From Bacteroidales bacterium (GTDB lineage Bacteria; Bacteroidota; Bacteroidia; Bacteroidales; CG2-30-32-10): a stretch of 39,258 nt of DNA. Numbering within the stretch: position 1 is the stretch's first letter; each line of letters starts with the position of its first letter. The notes beneath the pieces are model-generated. The model had not been told where the DNA came from and made no database searches. It worked only from the letters and a program-made list of their open reading frames with translations. The translations under genes were made by a program, and so were the position numbers. Below are positions 15,920 to 26,034 of the stretch, piece by piece. The DNA is taken from positions 1-39,258 of the forward strand of contig DAOQAK010000041.1 of the NCBI GenBank assembly GCA_035353855.1, in the 5' to 3' direction.

Positions 15920-16993
15920 TTAATGTCTTGACGAGGAAGATTTGATTTGATTTTTTATTTTTTCAGAATCTTTTGACAAAAGGAATTTTTTAGTTGAATC
16001 GGGAAGGAATTCCAAAAATTCATCGAGTTTATTTTCTTTTATGGCTTTTCTTATTTTTGAGGCACTCACAAAATTATCTTCGCTTCCTATTGCCAATCGC
16101 GGAATTTCGATTAATTCAATATTATTTTTTGAAAGAATATATTTCATCGACTTGTTGTATTCTGCTGTTGTTTTGCAATATGTTTCCGTTCCAACATATC
16201 TCTTTTTAATTTCAAGGACAGGAGCTATATGTTTAGTAAAAACAGTAACATCAAGCTCTGTTTGCTTTTGTGTGATCAAATCTATTTTTTCATTCTTTAA
16301 AAAATATGCAGGGAATGTTGCCGATGAAACAATGTAATTTCCTCCGCGAAGCATGATAACATTTTTCAAATGACTAATTCCTTCTGCAATTAATTTCCAG
16401 CGGATATCAAAACCAAATACAGATTGGTCTTCTTCCACAACAAAAAGATATAACACATCATTTTCAGAAGCAGCCTTTTCAATAAGATATTTATGCCCAT
16501 TCGTGAAAGGATTGCAATTAACAACAATCGAAGCAACAGATAGATTTGCTTTATTAATCTTTTTGGATTTCAGATATGCTTTGTAATTGTCGATGGTTTC
16601 ATAACCAAACTCGAGTAATACATAAGTAGGCAGGGCAGAAGCAATTTCAGTATATCCGATACCTTCAAATTTTTTTACGTTTTCAGGTTTTGTAAAAACA
16701 AATACGGTTTTGTGTTTTAATAAAACCTGTTCGCTCAAATGCTTTACTATAAATGAAAATGCTGTGGTATCCCTGTATTTTGGCGAAACAGCAACAAATT
16801 TTAAAATATTTTTTTTAAGTGAACCGGTAGCTATTAATTCATCATTCAGATTAATAAGGATTACAGTATAATCAATCTCATCGGGAATAAAATCAAATCC
16901 TAATGGTCGTAAAAAATCTTTTACTTTTTTTACATCGTAAGGATTTTTCATATCCATTACTTCATACCTGTAATCTGTATTTTCAACGATCAT
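15920..16993 (-). CDS. citC: [Citrate (pro-3S)-lyase] ligase
   Basis: A 357-residue protein: an N-terminal GNAT-like domain (about 1-130) and a C-terminal nucleotidyltransferase-type domain with NPFTNGH at 161-167 (the HxGH-like ATP site) and SASKIR at 310-315. CitC activates citrate lyase by ATP-dependent acetylation of the thiol on the CitD prosthetic group. Its start overlaps the end of citXG by 11 bp, and it is the last gene of the operon; in classical enterobacterial clusters citC comes first. A Ser-rich tail (KSSSSRH) ends the protein. Confident. Confidence 0.92.
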   Translation of the reverse strand: MIVENTDYRYEVMDMKNPYDVKKVKDFLRPLGFDFIPDEIDYTVILINLNDELIATGSLKKNILKFVAVSPKYRDTTAFSFIVKHLSEQVLLKHKTVFVFTKPENVKKFEGIGYTEIASALPTYVLLEFGYETIDNYKAYLKSKKINKANLSVASIVVNCNPFTNGHKYLIEKAASENDVLYLFVVEEDQSVFGFDIRWKLIAEGISHLKNVIMLRGGNYIVSSATFPAYFLKNEKIDLITQKQTELDVTVFTKHIAPVLEIKKRYVGTETYCKTTAEYNKSMKYILSKNNIELIEIPRLAIGSEDNFVSASKIRKAIKENKLDEFLEFLPDSTKKFLLSKDSEKIKNQIKSSSSRH

Positions 16994-18374
16994 ACGAATA
17001 CTTGTTTTTTACTAAATATAAAAATACAGCAACAGCAAGCAAATCGGCAGAACCGCCAGGCGAAATATTTTTTTCGAGGCAAAAATTTTCGAGGATTTTA
17101 TAATTATTTTTTTGTTCATCCTCCGATTTTGAATTAAATGTTTTCATTGCCAATAACTTTAATTCTTCTAGAATCGCAGTGTTGCTTCTGAAAATAACAT
17201 TTGTATCATTATTGTTCCCGATAAGCAAAAGTAAAGATTTAAAAAGTATCTTTTGTTTTTCCGTTGCGCTGATTTTTTCCAATTCGGAATCATTGAGCAT
17301 CTGCAAGCCATATTTTATGGTAGTATTAAACCCTTCAGCAACTTCATATCTTGCTCCGCCGGCAATTTGTTTTCCATATTTCTGAACACAAATTCTGCCA
17401 TGGGTTTTCTCAGAAGTTTTTTCATCGAACTCGCTTAATAAATTTTCTCCGATATTTTTTGCTATAGATGAGAACTCTGTTAAATCAAAAGTTTTTTTCT
17501 CTGAAATCAGCCTGGCTGAAGCAAAGACAGCAACTCCCATTAAAAAAATAATTCCTTTTTGCGTGTTGATTCCTTTGGTAACTTCAAACATTTCTTTTTC
17601 CATGGTCAATCCGATTTCCCGTATTGAAGCCAGGGCAGATGAAAGATGTTTATCAAACAAAAATCCTCTTTCAGCAATCTTATAAAAGTAAGGGGAAATT
17701 ACCGAACTGCTATCCAGAAATGTATAGTAATCCATGTCTGTATGTTTCCCTGAATTATTAAAATCAACAAGGCCCGGTTTTGGAGTCAGTGAAATCTCGT
17801 AAAGAATGGCTCTTGACGCGTAAGATGCAAGGGTATTACAAACTTTTTCTTTTTGCTGAACAATTAAATAGTTTTTAATTTTTTCAAAAATAAAATTTCG
17901 TACATCTGAATAATCGTGGCGTTTTGAATGCATGCAATCCAAAGCAGAATATGACCCGCAATAAAAACAAAGTTTATTTTTTCCCGAAGAAATATATTTC
18001 CCATCATTATCGGTTACATCAATATCGATGAGCCTCCCCAATTCATGCCTTTCTTCAAATGTTTCACAAAGTTGCTTTATGTTTTGAATAGAAAGGAAAG
18101 ATGATTTTATTGAAGAAATAAAAATGTTCCCGGCATCATCGGTTTGATTATACTCATTTGCAATTTCAATTCGATTAGCAGATAAAAATATTTTCAATTG
18201 AACTAAAACCGAATCAAAAAAAGCAGTTATATCATTGGAAGTTTTTGGATATCCGGGTATGTTTAATGAAAAACTCAAAGAAACATAACCTTCATTTTTA
18301 ATAGATTCTTTTATTAATGAACGTTTCTCTTTTGCAAGTAAAATCCCTTCAAGAATTTTATCATTTTCGTTCAT
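16983..18374 (-). CDS. citXG: CitX-CitG fusion: citrate lyase prosthetic-group synthesis and transfer
   Basis: A 463-residue two-domain protein. Residues 1-165 match CitX (apo-citrate lyase phosphoribosyl-dephospho-CoA transferase): GRLIDIDV at 113-120 and the CxxC...C region CFYCGSYSALDC at 136-147. Residues 175-463 match CitG (triphosphoribosyl-dephospho-CoA synthase): TPKPGLVDFNNSGKHTDMD at 197-215, THG at 324-326, GGARYEVAEGF at 339-349 and SPGGSADLLA at 438-447. CitG makes the cofactor precursor from ATP and dephospho-CoA, and CitX attaches it to CitD. Fusions of the two are known in some proteobacteria. It overlaps citF by one base and citC by 11 bp, implying translational coupling. Confidence 0.9.
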   Translation of the reverse strand: MNENDKILEGILLAKEKRSLIKESIKNEGYVSLSFSLNIPGYPKTSNDITAFFDSVLVQLKIFLSANRIEIANEYNQTDDAGNIFISSIKSSFLSIQNIKQLCETFEERHELGRLIDIDVTDNDGKYISSGKNKLCFYCGSYSALDCMHSKRHDYSDVRNFIFEKIKNYLIVQQKEKVCNTLASYASRAILYEISLTPKPGLVDFNNSGKHTDMDYYTFLDSSSVISPYFYKIAERGFLFDKHLSSALASIREIGLTMEKEMFEVTKGINTQKGIIFLMGVAVFASARLISEKKTFDLTEFSSIAKNIGENLLSEFDEKTSEKTHGRICVQKYGKQIAGGARYEVAEGFNTTIKYGLQMLNDSELEKISATEKQKILFKSLLLLIGNNNDTNVIFRSNTAILEELKLLAMKTFNSKSEDEQKNNYKILENFCLEKNISPGGSADLLAVAVFLYLVKNKYSYDR

Positions 18375-19927
18375 TATTCTTTCACTTGTCGGATTACATC
18401 AATGATAGTCCCATCGCGGTATTCAACAATACCAACAATCTTATCTGTAAATTGTATCTTTTCGGGAACGCCGGTAATTCCATCAACTTCTTTTTCCAAA
18501 TCGTGAATATCCCTGATGTTCAAACCTGCTTTCCGCAATCTTGTTTCCAGTTCTTTGTTTTTCGGGTTTACACAAATGCCGCGTTCAGTAACCAATACAT
18601 CAATACTTTCGCCGGGAGTAACAACAGTGTTTACATTTTTTTTAATGATTGGAATTCTACCTCTGAAAGACGGACAAACAGCTACAGCAAGCTTGGCACC
18701 TGAAGCTGTATCGGAATGACCGCCCGAAGCACCGGTGATATAACCTTCAGAACTTGTAATAACATTTACATTAAAATCAACATCAATTTCCAATACACCC
18801 AGAACAACAATATCGAGTTTATTGGTAAGGCATCCGCAATTAAAAGGATTTGCGTATAATGTAGAAGAAACTTCAATATGCCTTTTATTATTAAGCAACG
18901 AACTGCTGACAGCTGCATCAAAAGACTGGACATCAAAAAGGGCTTTGAATAAATTTTCGTTAAGCATGTCTACACAATACGAAGTAATACCGCCAAGCAT
19001 AAAACTTCCGGTAATATTTTTCTTTATCATTTTTTCCCTGATGAATTTTGCAACTGCAAGAGTAGCACCTCCGGCACCAACCTGAAAAGAAAAATTATTT
19101 ACAAAAAATCCGGAATGCTCAATCACATCTGCGGCTAATCTTGCAATTCGAAGGTCCATTGGTGATTTAGTTATACGCGTAGTTCCTGATGCAATTTTTG
19201 ATGGATCACCAATAGAATCAACTTTTACAACATAGTCAACATAGTTTTGAGGAATTGATATTGGAATACAGGGATAATCAACCAGATTGTCGGTTACCAC
19301 AATTACTTGTTTGGCATATTCCACGTCAACCATGGAATAACCGATAGAGCCAAATGCTGATTTTCCGTCGGTACCCGTAGCATTGCCTTCGCAATCGGCA
19401 GATGCCGCTGCAATAATAGCAAGATCGATTTTTATTTTTCCTGTCCTTATTGCTCTTGCCCTGCCACCGTGCGACTGAATAATAACAGGTATATCAAGCA
19501 CACCTTTTGATATAGCTTTGCCAAGCTTCTCGCGAATTCCTGATGAATATATTCTTGTTATTGTTCCATCCTGAAGATAAGGCACAAGTCCGTCGTGTGC
19601 CGTGGTTAATGACGATGATGCAAGTGTCATATTTTTGATTCCCAGTTTCGCTAGGATTGAAATACAGTTTACAATTACATCATCTCCTTCTCTTAAATGA
19701 TGATGAAATGAAACAGTCATTCCGTTAACCGGATTTGTTTTAATAATGGCTTCTTCAAGAGTTTTGTATAATTTATTTTCGTGGGGCAGTTTCGCTTTGG
19801 TTGCAATAGCAACAGGAGGTTCATTCATCCAACCTTCTTTTAATTTTGTCCATGCACCCTGAAATGGTTCTAATTTGCCTATTCCTTCAATATATTCCGG
19901 AATATCTCTACCTAAAACATTTTTCAT
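18374..19927 (-). CDS. citF: Citrate lyase alpha subunit (citrate:acetyl-ACP transferase)
   Basis: A 517-residue protein with the family I CoA-transferase-like fold of CitF, starting MKNVLGRDIPEYIEG and containing VSFHHHLREGDDVIV and the C-terminal GRIPIIKKNVNTVVTPGESI. It exchanges the acetyl group on the CitD arm for citrate, forming citryl-S-ACP. Full length for the family. It sits between citE (12 bp upstream) and citXG (1-base overlap) in the standard D-E-F order. Confidence 0.93.
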   Translation of the reverse strand: MKNVLGRDIPEYIEGIGKLEPFQGAWTKLKEGWMNEPPVAIATKAKLPHENKLYKTLEEAIIKTNPVNGMTVSFHHHLREGDDVIVNCISILAKLGIKNMTLASSSLTTAHDGLVPYLQDGTITRIYSSGIREKLGKAISKGVLDIPVIIQSHGGRARAIRTGKIKIDLAIIAAASADCEGNATGTDGKSAFGSIGYSMVDVEYAKQVIVVTDNLVDYPCIPISIPQNYVDYVVKVDSIGDPSKIASGTTRITKSPMDLRIARLAADVIEHSGFFVNNFSFQVGAGGATLAVAKFIREKMIKKNITGSFMLGGITSYCVDMLNENLFKALFDVQSFDAAVSSSLLNNKRHIEVSSTLYANPFNCGCLTNKLDIVVLGVLEIDVDFNVNVITSSEGYITGASGGHSDTASGAKLAVAVCPSFRGRIPIIKKNVNTVVTPGESIDVLVTERGICVNPKNKELETRLRKAGLNIRDIHDLEKEVDGITGVPEKIQFTDKIVGIVEYRDGTIIDVIRQVKE

Positions 19928-19939
19928 GTATTATAAAAA

Positions 19940-20821
19940 TTACATTTCATTAATATCAATGTCCGTTAAATTCAAAACATGTTGTGCTCTTGTAACAACA
20001 GGAGCATCGATCATTTTTCCGTCGAGAGCAAATACACCTATGCCCTTTGCAATATTTTCGTTGAATGCTTTAACAATCTTAATAGCAACTCTTATTTCCT
20101 CATCCGTTGGATTGAACACATCGTGAATGATATCGATCTGCCTGGGGTTAATTACTGCTTTACCGGTGAACCCTATTTTTTTTGCATATTCCGTTTCTAT
20201 ACGCAAACCTTCATCATCATTCACATCTGCAAAAACCGAATCCAAAGCATCAATCCTGTTTGCTTTTGCTGCCATAACAATTGCTTTACGTGCATAATCC
20301 AAACCCGCATTATCTTTGGTTTTTACAATTCCCATATCTGCTGTTAGGTCCTGACCGCCAATAGTGATAGCATCTATGCATGGATGTGCACCGGCAATTT
20401 CGAAAACATTCTGAACTCCAATAGCTGTTTCGATCATTGGATGAATTTTAATATTCCCGGAAGGAATACCATGTTTCTTCTCGATTTTTTCAATCATTTC
20501 AATCACACGAATCACATCATCTTTTGTTTCGATCTTTGGCAGGCGTATGGCTTCGGGCTTAACAGGAACAATGTATTCAAGGTCTGTAATTCCAAATGGC
20601 GTATCGATATGATTAATTCGAACGGTTACTTCGGTATTATAAAAATTGATTGCCTTGATCATATTCCTGACTAAAATTCTTGCTGCATCTTTTTCCGATA
20701 GAGCAACTGAATCTTCTAAGTCGAGCAACACCATATCGGCACCATAAACACCGCCCTGTTGAACCATGGCAGGGTTATGTCCGGGAATATATAAGGCTGT
20801 ACGTCTTTTATGTTTTTTCAT
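19940..20821 (-). CDS. citE: Citrate lyase beta subunit (citryl-ACP lyase)
   Basis: A 293-residue HpcH/HpaI-aldolase-type TIM barrel. RTALYIPGHNP at the start, LLDLEDSVALSEKD, VRINHIDTPFG, the Mg2+-binding Glu in HPMIETAIGV and the Asp in GGQDLTADMG are the family motifs in order. CitE splits citryl-S-ACP to oxaloacetate and acetyl-S-ACP. The presence of citD and citF on either side makes this the true citrate lyase subunit rather than a stand-alone CitE-like protein such as malyl-CoA lyase. Confidence 0.94.
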   Translation of the reverse strand: MKKHKRRTALYIPGHNPAMVQQGGVYGADMVLLDLEDSVALSEKDAARILVRNMIKAINFYNTEVTVRINHIDTPFGITDLEYIVPVKPEAIRLPKIETKDDVIRVIEMIEKIEKKHGIPSGNIKIHPMIETAIGVQNVFEIAGAHPCIDAITIGGQDLTADMGIVKTKDNAGLDYARKAIVMAAKANRIDALDSVFADVNDDEGLRIETEYAKKIGFTGKAVINPRQIDIIHDVFNPTDEEIRVAIKIVKAFNENIAKGIGVFALDGKMIDAPVVTRAQHVLNLTDIDINEM

Positions 20822-20829
20822 ATAAAAAA

Positions 20830-21126
20830 TTATTTTGATGGTAGAACTCCGTCTTGTATCATTAACGCTCTTCGGATAGCCGTTTCAACTCTCGCGCTGA
20901 TAGTGGCACTTAATGCGCCCTTGTCATTGCAGATCAGTCGTACGTCTTTTATTTCATATTCATCCAGGACGTTAATGATTTCTTCTTTTATGCTTTTCCC
21001 GAACTGGATCATAACAGGTGAATGCAATTCAATTATTCTGCCTGTACCTTCAGAAACCGGCTCAACCAAGACCAGCATATCGCTAGATTCAAAAGTTCCT
21101 GCCTGAGCTTGTTGTTTAATTACCAT
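20830..21126 (-). CDS. citD: Citrate lyase acyl carrier protein (gamma subunit)
   Basis: A 98-residue protein with AGTFESSDMLV at residues 9-19; S14 is at the position that carries the phosphoribosyl-dephospho-CoA arm in CitD. Length and the VEPVSEGTGRIIEL segment fit the family. It is the first cit gene, 52 bp after icd and 8 bp before citE. Confidence 0.93.
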   Translation of the reverse strand: MVIKQQAQAGTFESSDMLVLVEPVSEGTGRIIELHSPVMIQFGKSIKEEIINVLDEYEIKDVRLICNDKGALSATISARVETAIRRALMIQDGVLPSK

Positions 21127-21178
21127 AATTTTTATTTTTTATCTTCCTAATATTTTTTGTTTAACAACCTGGCAAATG

Positions 21179-23398
21179 TTAGTTAATACTATCAATTATT
21201 TTGTTGAATGTAACACTTGGTCTCATTGCTTTTGACGTTAATTCGAAATTTGGTCTGTAGTAACCACCAATATCAACTGCTTTGCCCTGAGCGGCATTCA
21301 GCTCATATACTATTTTGGTTTCATTTTCTTCCATTTGTTGGGCAACTTTTGTAAAACGGTTTTTCAGGTCTGCGTCTTTGGTTTGCTTAGATAACTCCTG
21401 CGCCCAGTATAAAGCAAGATAGAAATGACTTCCGCGATTGTCAATCTCGCCAACTTTTCGTTTTGGCGATTTATCTTCATCAAGGAATTTACCGGTAGCT
21501 TTATCAAGCGTATCGGCCAAAACCTGTGCTTTATCATTTTTAGAATTTATTGCCAAGTGTTCCAATGAAGCAGCAAGCGCTAAAAATTCGCCAAGAGAAT
21601 CCCAACGCAGATAACCTTCTTCAACAAATTGCTGAACATGTTTTGGAGCTGAGCCACCGGCGCCGGTTTCGAATAATCCACCACCGTTCATAAGGGGAAC
21701 AATTGATAACATCTTTGCGCTTGTACCCACTTCCATAATTGGAAATAAATCGGTAAGGTAGTCGCGAAGAACATTACCTGTTACTGAAATCGTATCCTTA
21801 CCATCTTTTAGTCTTGCTAAAGTATACAGTGTTGCATCAACGGGTGACATGATTTGAATATCGAGTCCTTTGGTATCGTGAGTTGGCAGGTATTTCTTAA
21901 CCTTTGCGATAATCTGAGTATCGTGAGCTCGTTTATCATCTAACCAAAAAATAGCAGGTGTGTTCGATAATCTGGCTCTGGTTACAGCCAGCTTTATCCA
22001 GTCCTGGATCGGAGCATCTTTAGCCTGGCACATTCTAAAGATATCACCTTCTTCAACATTATTCTCTAACAAAATATTTCCGGAAGTTGTGATAACCCGA
22101 ATCACGCCATTTCCGGGGCTTTTAAAAGTTTTATCGTGCGAACCGTATTCTTCAGCTTGCTGAGCCATTAACCCAACATTAGGAACTGTTCCCATCTTGG
22201 TAGGATCGAAAGCGCCATTTTTCTTACAGAATTCGATGGTTGCTTTGTAAACACCTGCATAGCTTCTGTCAGGAATTATTGCTTTTGTATCCTGAAGTTT
22301 TCCTTCTGCATTCCACATGCGTCCTGATTCACGAATACAAGCAGGCATTGATGCGTCAACAATTACATCGCTTGGAACATGAAGATTGGTGATGCCTTTA
22401 TCGGAATTGACCATTGCAAGTTTTGGTCTGTTCTTGTAACAAGCATTTATATCTGCTTCTATTTCCGCTCTCTGATTTTCTGGTAAATTTTTAATTCTTG
22501 CAAAAAGGTCAGCCAATCCATTATTCGGATCAACTCCAATTTTTTCGAAAGTGGTACGGTGTTTTTCAAAAACCTCTTTGAAGAAGACGCTTACAACATG
22601 TCCGAAGATAATCGGGTCAGACACTTTCATCATGGTTGCTTTCAGGTGTACCGAGAATAAAACATCCTGCTTTTTTGCATCTTCAATTTGTTCGCCAATG
22701 AACGACCTGAGAGCACGAACATTCATTACTGTAGAATCAATGATTTCTCCGGCTTTCAGCGAAAGTTTTTCTTTCAATACTTTTATCTTATTTTCTTTAT
22801 CAACGAATTCAATTCTAACATCGCAAGCATCGCTAAGCGTTAACGATTTTTCATTTGAAAAGAAATCTCCGGAATTCATGTGTGCAACATGCGATTTTGA
22901 ATCAGCAGTCCATGCACCCATTTTATGAGGGTTTTTTCTTGCGTAATTTTTTACAGAAAGAGGAGCACGCCTGTCGGAATTACCTTCTCGTAATACAGGA
23001 TTAACGGCACTTCCCTTAACTTTATCGTATTTACTTCTTATTTCTTTTTCTTTGTCATCTTTTGGAGCTTCAGGATAATCGGGCAAAGCGTAACCTTTCG
23101 ATTGCAATTCTTTAATTGCAGCAACAAGTTGCGGAACAGAAGCGCTGATGTTAGGTAACTTAATAATATTAGCTTCGGGAGTTGTAGCTAATTTTCCCAA
23201 TTCAGCGAGGTCATCACCTTGTCTTTGCGATTCGGTTAAATATTCAGGAAAGCTTGCAATTATTCTGCCTGCAAGGGATATATCTCTTGTTTCAACAGAA
23301 ACTCCGGCAACGCCAGTAAATGCTTCAACTATTGGTAAAAATGAATATGTTGCTAACGCAGGAGCTTCATCAACGTTTGTATAAATAATTTTTGTCAT
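21179..23398 (-). CDS. icd: NADP-dependent isocitrate dehydrogenase, monomeric type
   Basis: A 739-residue enzyme of the monomeric IDH family (about 740 residues), not the shorter dimeric type. Visible landmarks are LREGNSDRRAP (136-146, isocitrate-binding region), LDDKRAHDTQ (486-495), GTSAKMLSIVPLMNGGG (558-574) and GAGGSAPKHVQQF (579-591). It converts isocitrate and NADP+ to 2-oxoglutarate, CO2 and NADPH, reversibly under high CO2. It lies 31 bp after acnB and 52 bp before citD, so aconitase, IDH and citrate lyase appear to share a transcript. Confidence 0.94.
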   Translation of the reverse strand: MTKIIYTNVDEAPALATYSFLPIVEAFTGVAGVSVETRDISLAGRIIASFPEYLTESQRQGDDLAELGKLATTPEANIIKLPNISASVPQLVAAIKELQSKGYALPDYPEAPKDDKEKEIRSKYDKVKGSAVNPVLREGNSDRRAPLSVKNYARKNPHKMGAWTADSKSHVAHMNSGDFFSNEKSLTLSDACDVRIEFVDKENKIKVLKEKLSLKAGEIIDSTVMNVRALRSFIGEQIEDAKKQDVLFSVHLKATMMKVSDPIIFGHVVSVFFKEVFEKHRTTFEKIGVDPNNGLADLFARIKNLPENQRAEIEADINACYKNRPKLAMVNSDKGITNLHVPSDVIVDASMPACIRESGRMWNAEGKLQDTKAIIPDRSYAGVYKATIEFCKKNGAFDPTKMGTVPNVGLMAQQAEEYGSHDKTFKSPGNGVIRVITTSGNILLENNVEEGDIFRMCQAKDAPIQDWIKLAVTRARLSNTPAIFWLDDKRAHDTQIIAKVKKYLPTHDTKGLDIQIMSPVDATLYTLARLKDGKDTISVTGNVLRDYLTDLFPIMEVGTSAKMLSIVPLMNGGGLFETGAGGSAPKHVQQFVEEGYLRWDSLGEFLALAASLEHLAINSKNDKAQVLADTLDKATGKFLDEDKSPKRKVGEIDNRGSHFYLALYWAQELSKQTKDADLKNRFTKVAQQMEENETKIVYELNAAQGKAVDIGGYYRPNFELTSKAMRPSVTFNKIIDSIN

Positions 23399-23429
23399 AT
23401 CTATTTAGTATTTTGATTTTTCATTAAAA

Positions 23430-25958
23430 CTAAATTGTTTGCATTTTATCAAATTGGAGATAAGAATATATTTTATCTTTATTTGGTTCTACTTTTTTAT
23501 TAAAAATATTGAAGTATTCTGAAGGCGTTGGAATTTTTCCGGTTAATGCGATCATGGCTGCTAATTCAGCAGAGCCAAGATATGTTTGCGCACCATCACC
23601 CATTCGGTTATCAAAATTTCGTGTTGATGTAGAAAAAATTATTGCATTATCGGCAACCCTCAACTGATTACCCATGCACAGCGAACATCCCGGTACTTCA
23701 ATGCTTGCTCCTACTTTAGCGAATTTGGCAAAGGTGGCTTCTTCAAAGAGTTTTTTCTTATCCATTCTTGTAGGCGTTGCAATATATGTTCTAACATCAG
23801 CATTGAATTTTGCACCATCCCAGATATTTGCCGTTGCCCTGAAATGACCGATATTGGTCATACACGAACCGATAAATACATTATTAATTTTTGTTCCTGC
23901 TACTTCAGATAATAGTTTAACATCATCGGGATCGTTAGGGCAGCAAACGATTGGTTCAGTAATTTCTGATAAATCGATTTCAAAAACTTCTGCATATTCA
24001 GCGTTACTGTCAGCCGATAATAATTTCGGATTTGCAAGCCATTCGGTCAATTCATCCAAACGCCTTTTTAATGCCGATTTACTTTCATATCCGTTATTTA
24101 TCAAATCCTGTATCAATGCAACATTTGATCTTACATATTCAATCACCGATTTTTCAGAAAGTTTGATACATGTTGCCGTAGCGCTTCTTTCGGCAGTTGC
24201 ATCAGTAAGTTCGAAAGCCTGTTCAGGAGTAATGTCAGGTAACCCTTCCATTTCAATTATTCTTCCATTGAAAATATTCACTTTATTTTTCTTTGGAACA
24301 GTAAGTTTACCTCTTTTGATTGCGAAGTAAGGAATGGCATTTACAACATCTCTTAAAGTTATTCCGGGTTTCATTTTACCTTTAAATCGAACAAGTACTG
24401 ATTCCGGCATATCGAGAGGCATAAATCCAAGAGCCCCTGCAAATGCCACTAATCCTGAGCCTGCAGGAAATGAAATTCCTAACGGAAAGCGTGTGTGGGA
24501 ATCGCCACCGGTTCCAACTTTATCGGGAACCAATAAACGGTTTAACCACGAATGAATAACTCCATCACCCGGTTTTAAAGCTACACCATCGCGTTCCATA
24601 ACAAATGCCGGAAGATTTTTTTGCATTTTAATATCTGTTGCTTTAGGATAAGCTGCAGTGTGGCAAAACGACTGCATGAACATAGGTGCCTGGAATTTTA
24701 AACAAGCTAACTCGGTTAATTCATCGGCCGTCATTGGCCCTGTTGTATCCTGCGAACCTACTGTATTCATAATTGGCTCACATGCCGTACCGGGAAGTAC
24801 TCCCTCAAGTCCACATGCTTTACCAACAATTTTTTGAGCTAATGTGAATCCCTGATCTTTTTTGTGAACAGGATTTATCGGCGCAACGAATATTTCTTTT
24901 TCTTTTATATTCAAGGCTTTCATGGCTTTTAATGTTAAAGCCCTGCCAATAATTTTAGAAATTCTACCTCCTGCGCGATACTCGTCCAGCAATGTATTCG
25001 GGTTCAATGAGAATTTTGAAATGACTTCGCCTGATTCATTTTTTATAATACCCTCTTTTGTATTGATGGTAATAATGTCGCCCATTTTTATTTTGGAAAC
25101 ATCTGCATTAATAGGAATACCGCCCGAATCCTGCATTGTATTAAAAAAAATAGGAGCTATTTTTCCTCCTATTACAACACCTCCGCGACGTTTATTAGGA
25201 ATATAAGGAATATCTTCCCCGATATGCCATATAACACTGTTGCACGCCGATTTTCGTGAAGAACCGGTTCCCACAACATCTCCAACAAAAGCAATTTTAT
25301 GTCCTTCACTTCTCCATTTTGAAATAACAGAAATTCCATCAGGAAATTTTGTTTTCCCCATTGACAAGGCATGCAAAGGAATATCCGGACGGGTTACAGC
25401 ATCGGAAGCAGGTGAAAAATCATCGGTGTTTATTTCTCCTTCTACTTTATAAACTTTAACTTTTATTATTTCTTCCAGTTTTGGTTTTGATGTGAACCAT
25501 TCTGCTTTAGCCCATGATTCTATTACTTTTCGTGCCGGGCTATTGCTTTTGGATAACTCCAATACCTGGTCGAATGAATCATAAACCAATGTTATATTCG
25601 ATAATGCTTTTGAAGCATGTTCCGATAATTCTTTGTTCTCAAGAGCATTTACTAATGGTGTAATGTTATAACCGCCAACCATAGTTCCTAATATCTCAAT
25701 TGCTTTGAATGGAGAAATCAATTTTGTTTTGATTTTTCCGTTTGCAACTTTATCAAGGAATTCAGCTTTAACTTTAGCGGCAGGATCAACACCGGGAGAT
25801 ATTCTATTACACAACAAATCGAGTAAAAAATCTTCTTTTCCTGTTGGAGGATTTTGAATCAATTCGCATAGTTGCTCTGTTTGCTTAGCATCAAGAGCAA
25901 GAGGCGGAACATTCATTTTTTTCCTTTCCTCAACATGTTCTAAATATTCTTTTAGCAT
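23430..25958 (-). CDS. acnB: Aconitate hydratase B / 2-methylisocitrate dehydratase
   Basis: An 842-residue AcnB-type aconitase with the B-type domain order: a helical HEAT-like N-terminus, the swivel domain (GTGSSRKSACN near 231) and then the catalytic domains. The three 4Fe-4S ligands are C699 (GSCMTNIGHFRA), C758 and C761 (PGCSLCMGNQ), matching the spacing of E. coli AcnB. It isomerises citrate and isocitrate. First gene of the operon, with a candidate -7 element 77 bp upstream. The family can also act in the methylcitrate cycle, but no prpB/prpC is present here. Confidence 0.94.
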   Translation of the reverse strand: MLKEYLEHVEERKKMNVPPLALDAKQTEQLCELIQNPPTGKEDFLLDLLCNRISPGVDPAAKVKAEFLDKVANGKIKTKLISPFKAIEILGTMVGGYNITPLVNALENKELSEHASKALSNITLVYDSFDQVLELSKSNSPARKVIESWAKAEWFTSKPKLEEIIKVKVYKVEGEINTDDFSPASDAVTRPDIPLHALSMGKTKFPDGISVISKWRSEGHKIAFVGDVVGTGSSRKSACNSVIWHIGEDIPYIPNKRRGGVVIGGKIAPIFFNTMQDSGGIPINADVSKIKMGDIITINTKEGIIKNESGEVISKFSLNPNTLLDEYRAGGRISKIIGRALTLKAMKALNIKEKEIFVAPINPVHKKDQGFTLAQKIVGKACGLEGVLPGTACEPIMNTVGSQDTTGPMTADELTELACLKFQAPMFMQSFCHTAAYPKATDIKMQKNLPAFVMERDGVALKPGDGVIHSWLNRLLVPDKVGTGGDSHTRFPLGISFPAGSGLVAFAGALGFMPLDMPESVLVRFKGKMKPGITLRDVVNAIPYFAIKRGKLTVPKKNKVNIFNGRIIEMEGLPDITPEQAFELTDATAERSATATCIKLSEKSVIEYVRSNVALIQDLINNGYESKSALKRRLDELTEWLANPKLLSADSNAEYAEVFEIDLSEITEPIVCCPNDPDDVKLLSEVAGTKINNVFIGSCMTNIGHFRATANIWDGAKFNADVRTYIATPTRMDKKKLFEEATFAKFAKVGASIEVPGCSLCMGNQLRVADNAIIFSTSTRNFDNRMGDGAQTYLGSAELAAMIALTGKIPTPSEYFNIFNKKVEPNKDKIYSYLQFDKMQTI

Positions 25959-26034
25959 TTTTTTAAGGTTTAACCGTTAAATGAACTCTGATTTTTATTA
26001 ATATTTAAACACAACTATTCATTATAGCAGTCGG

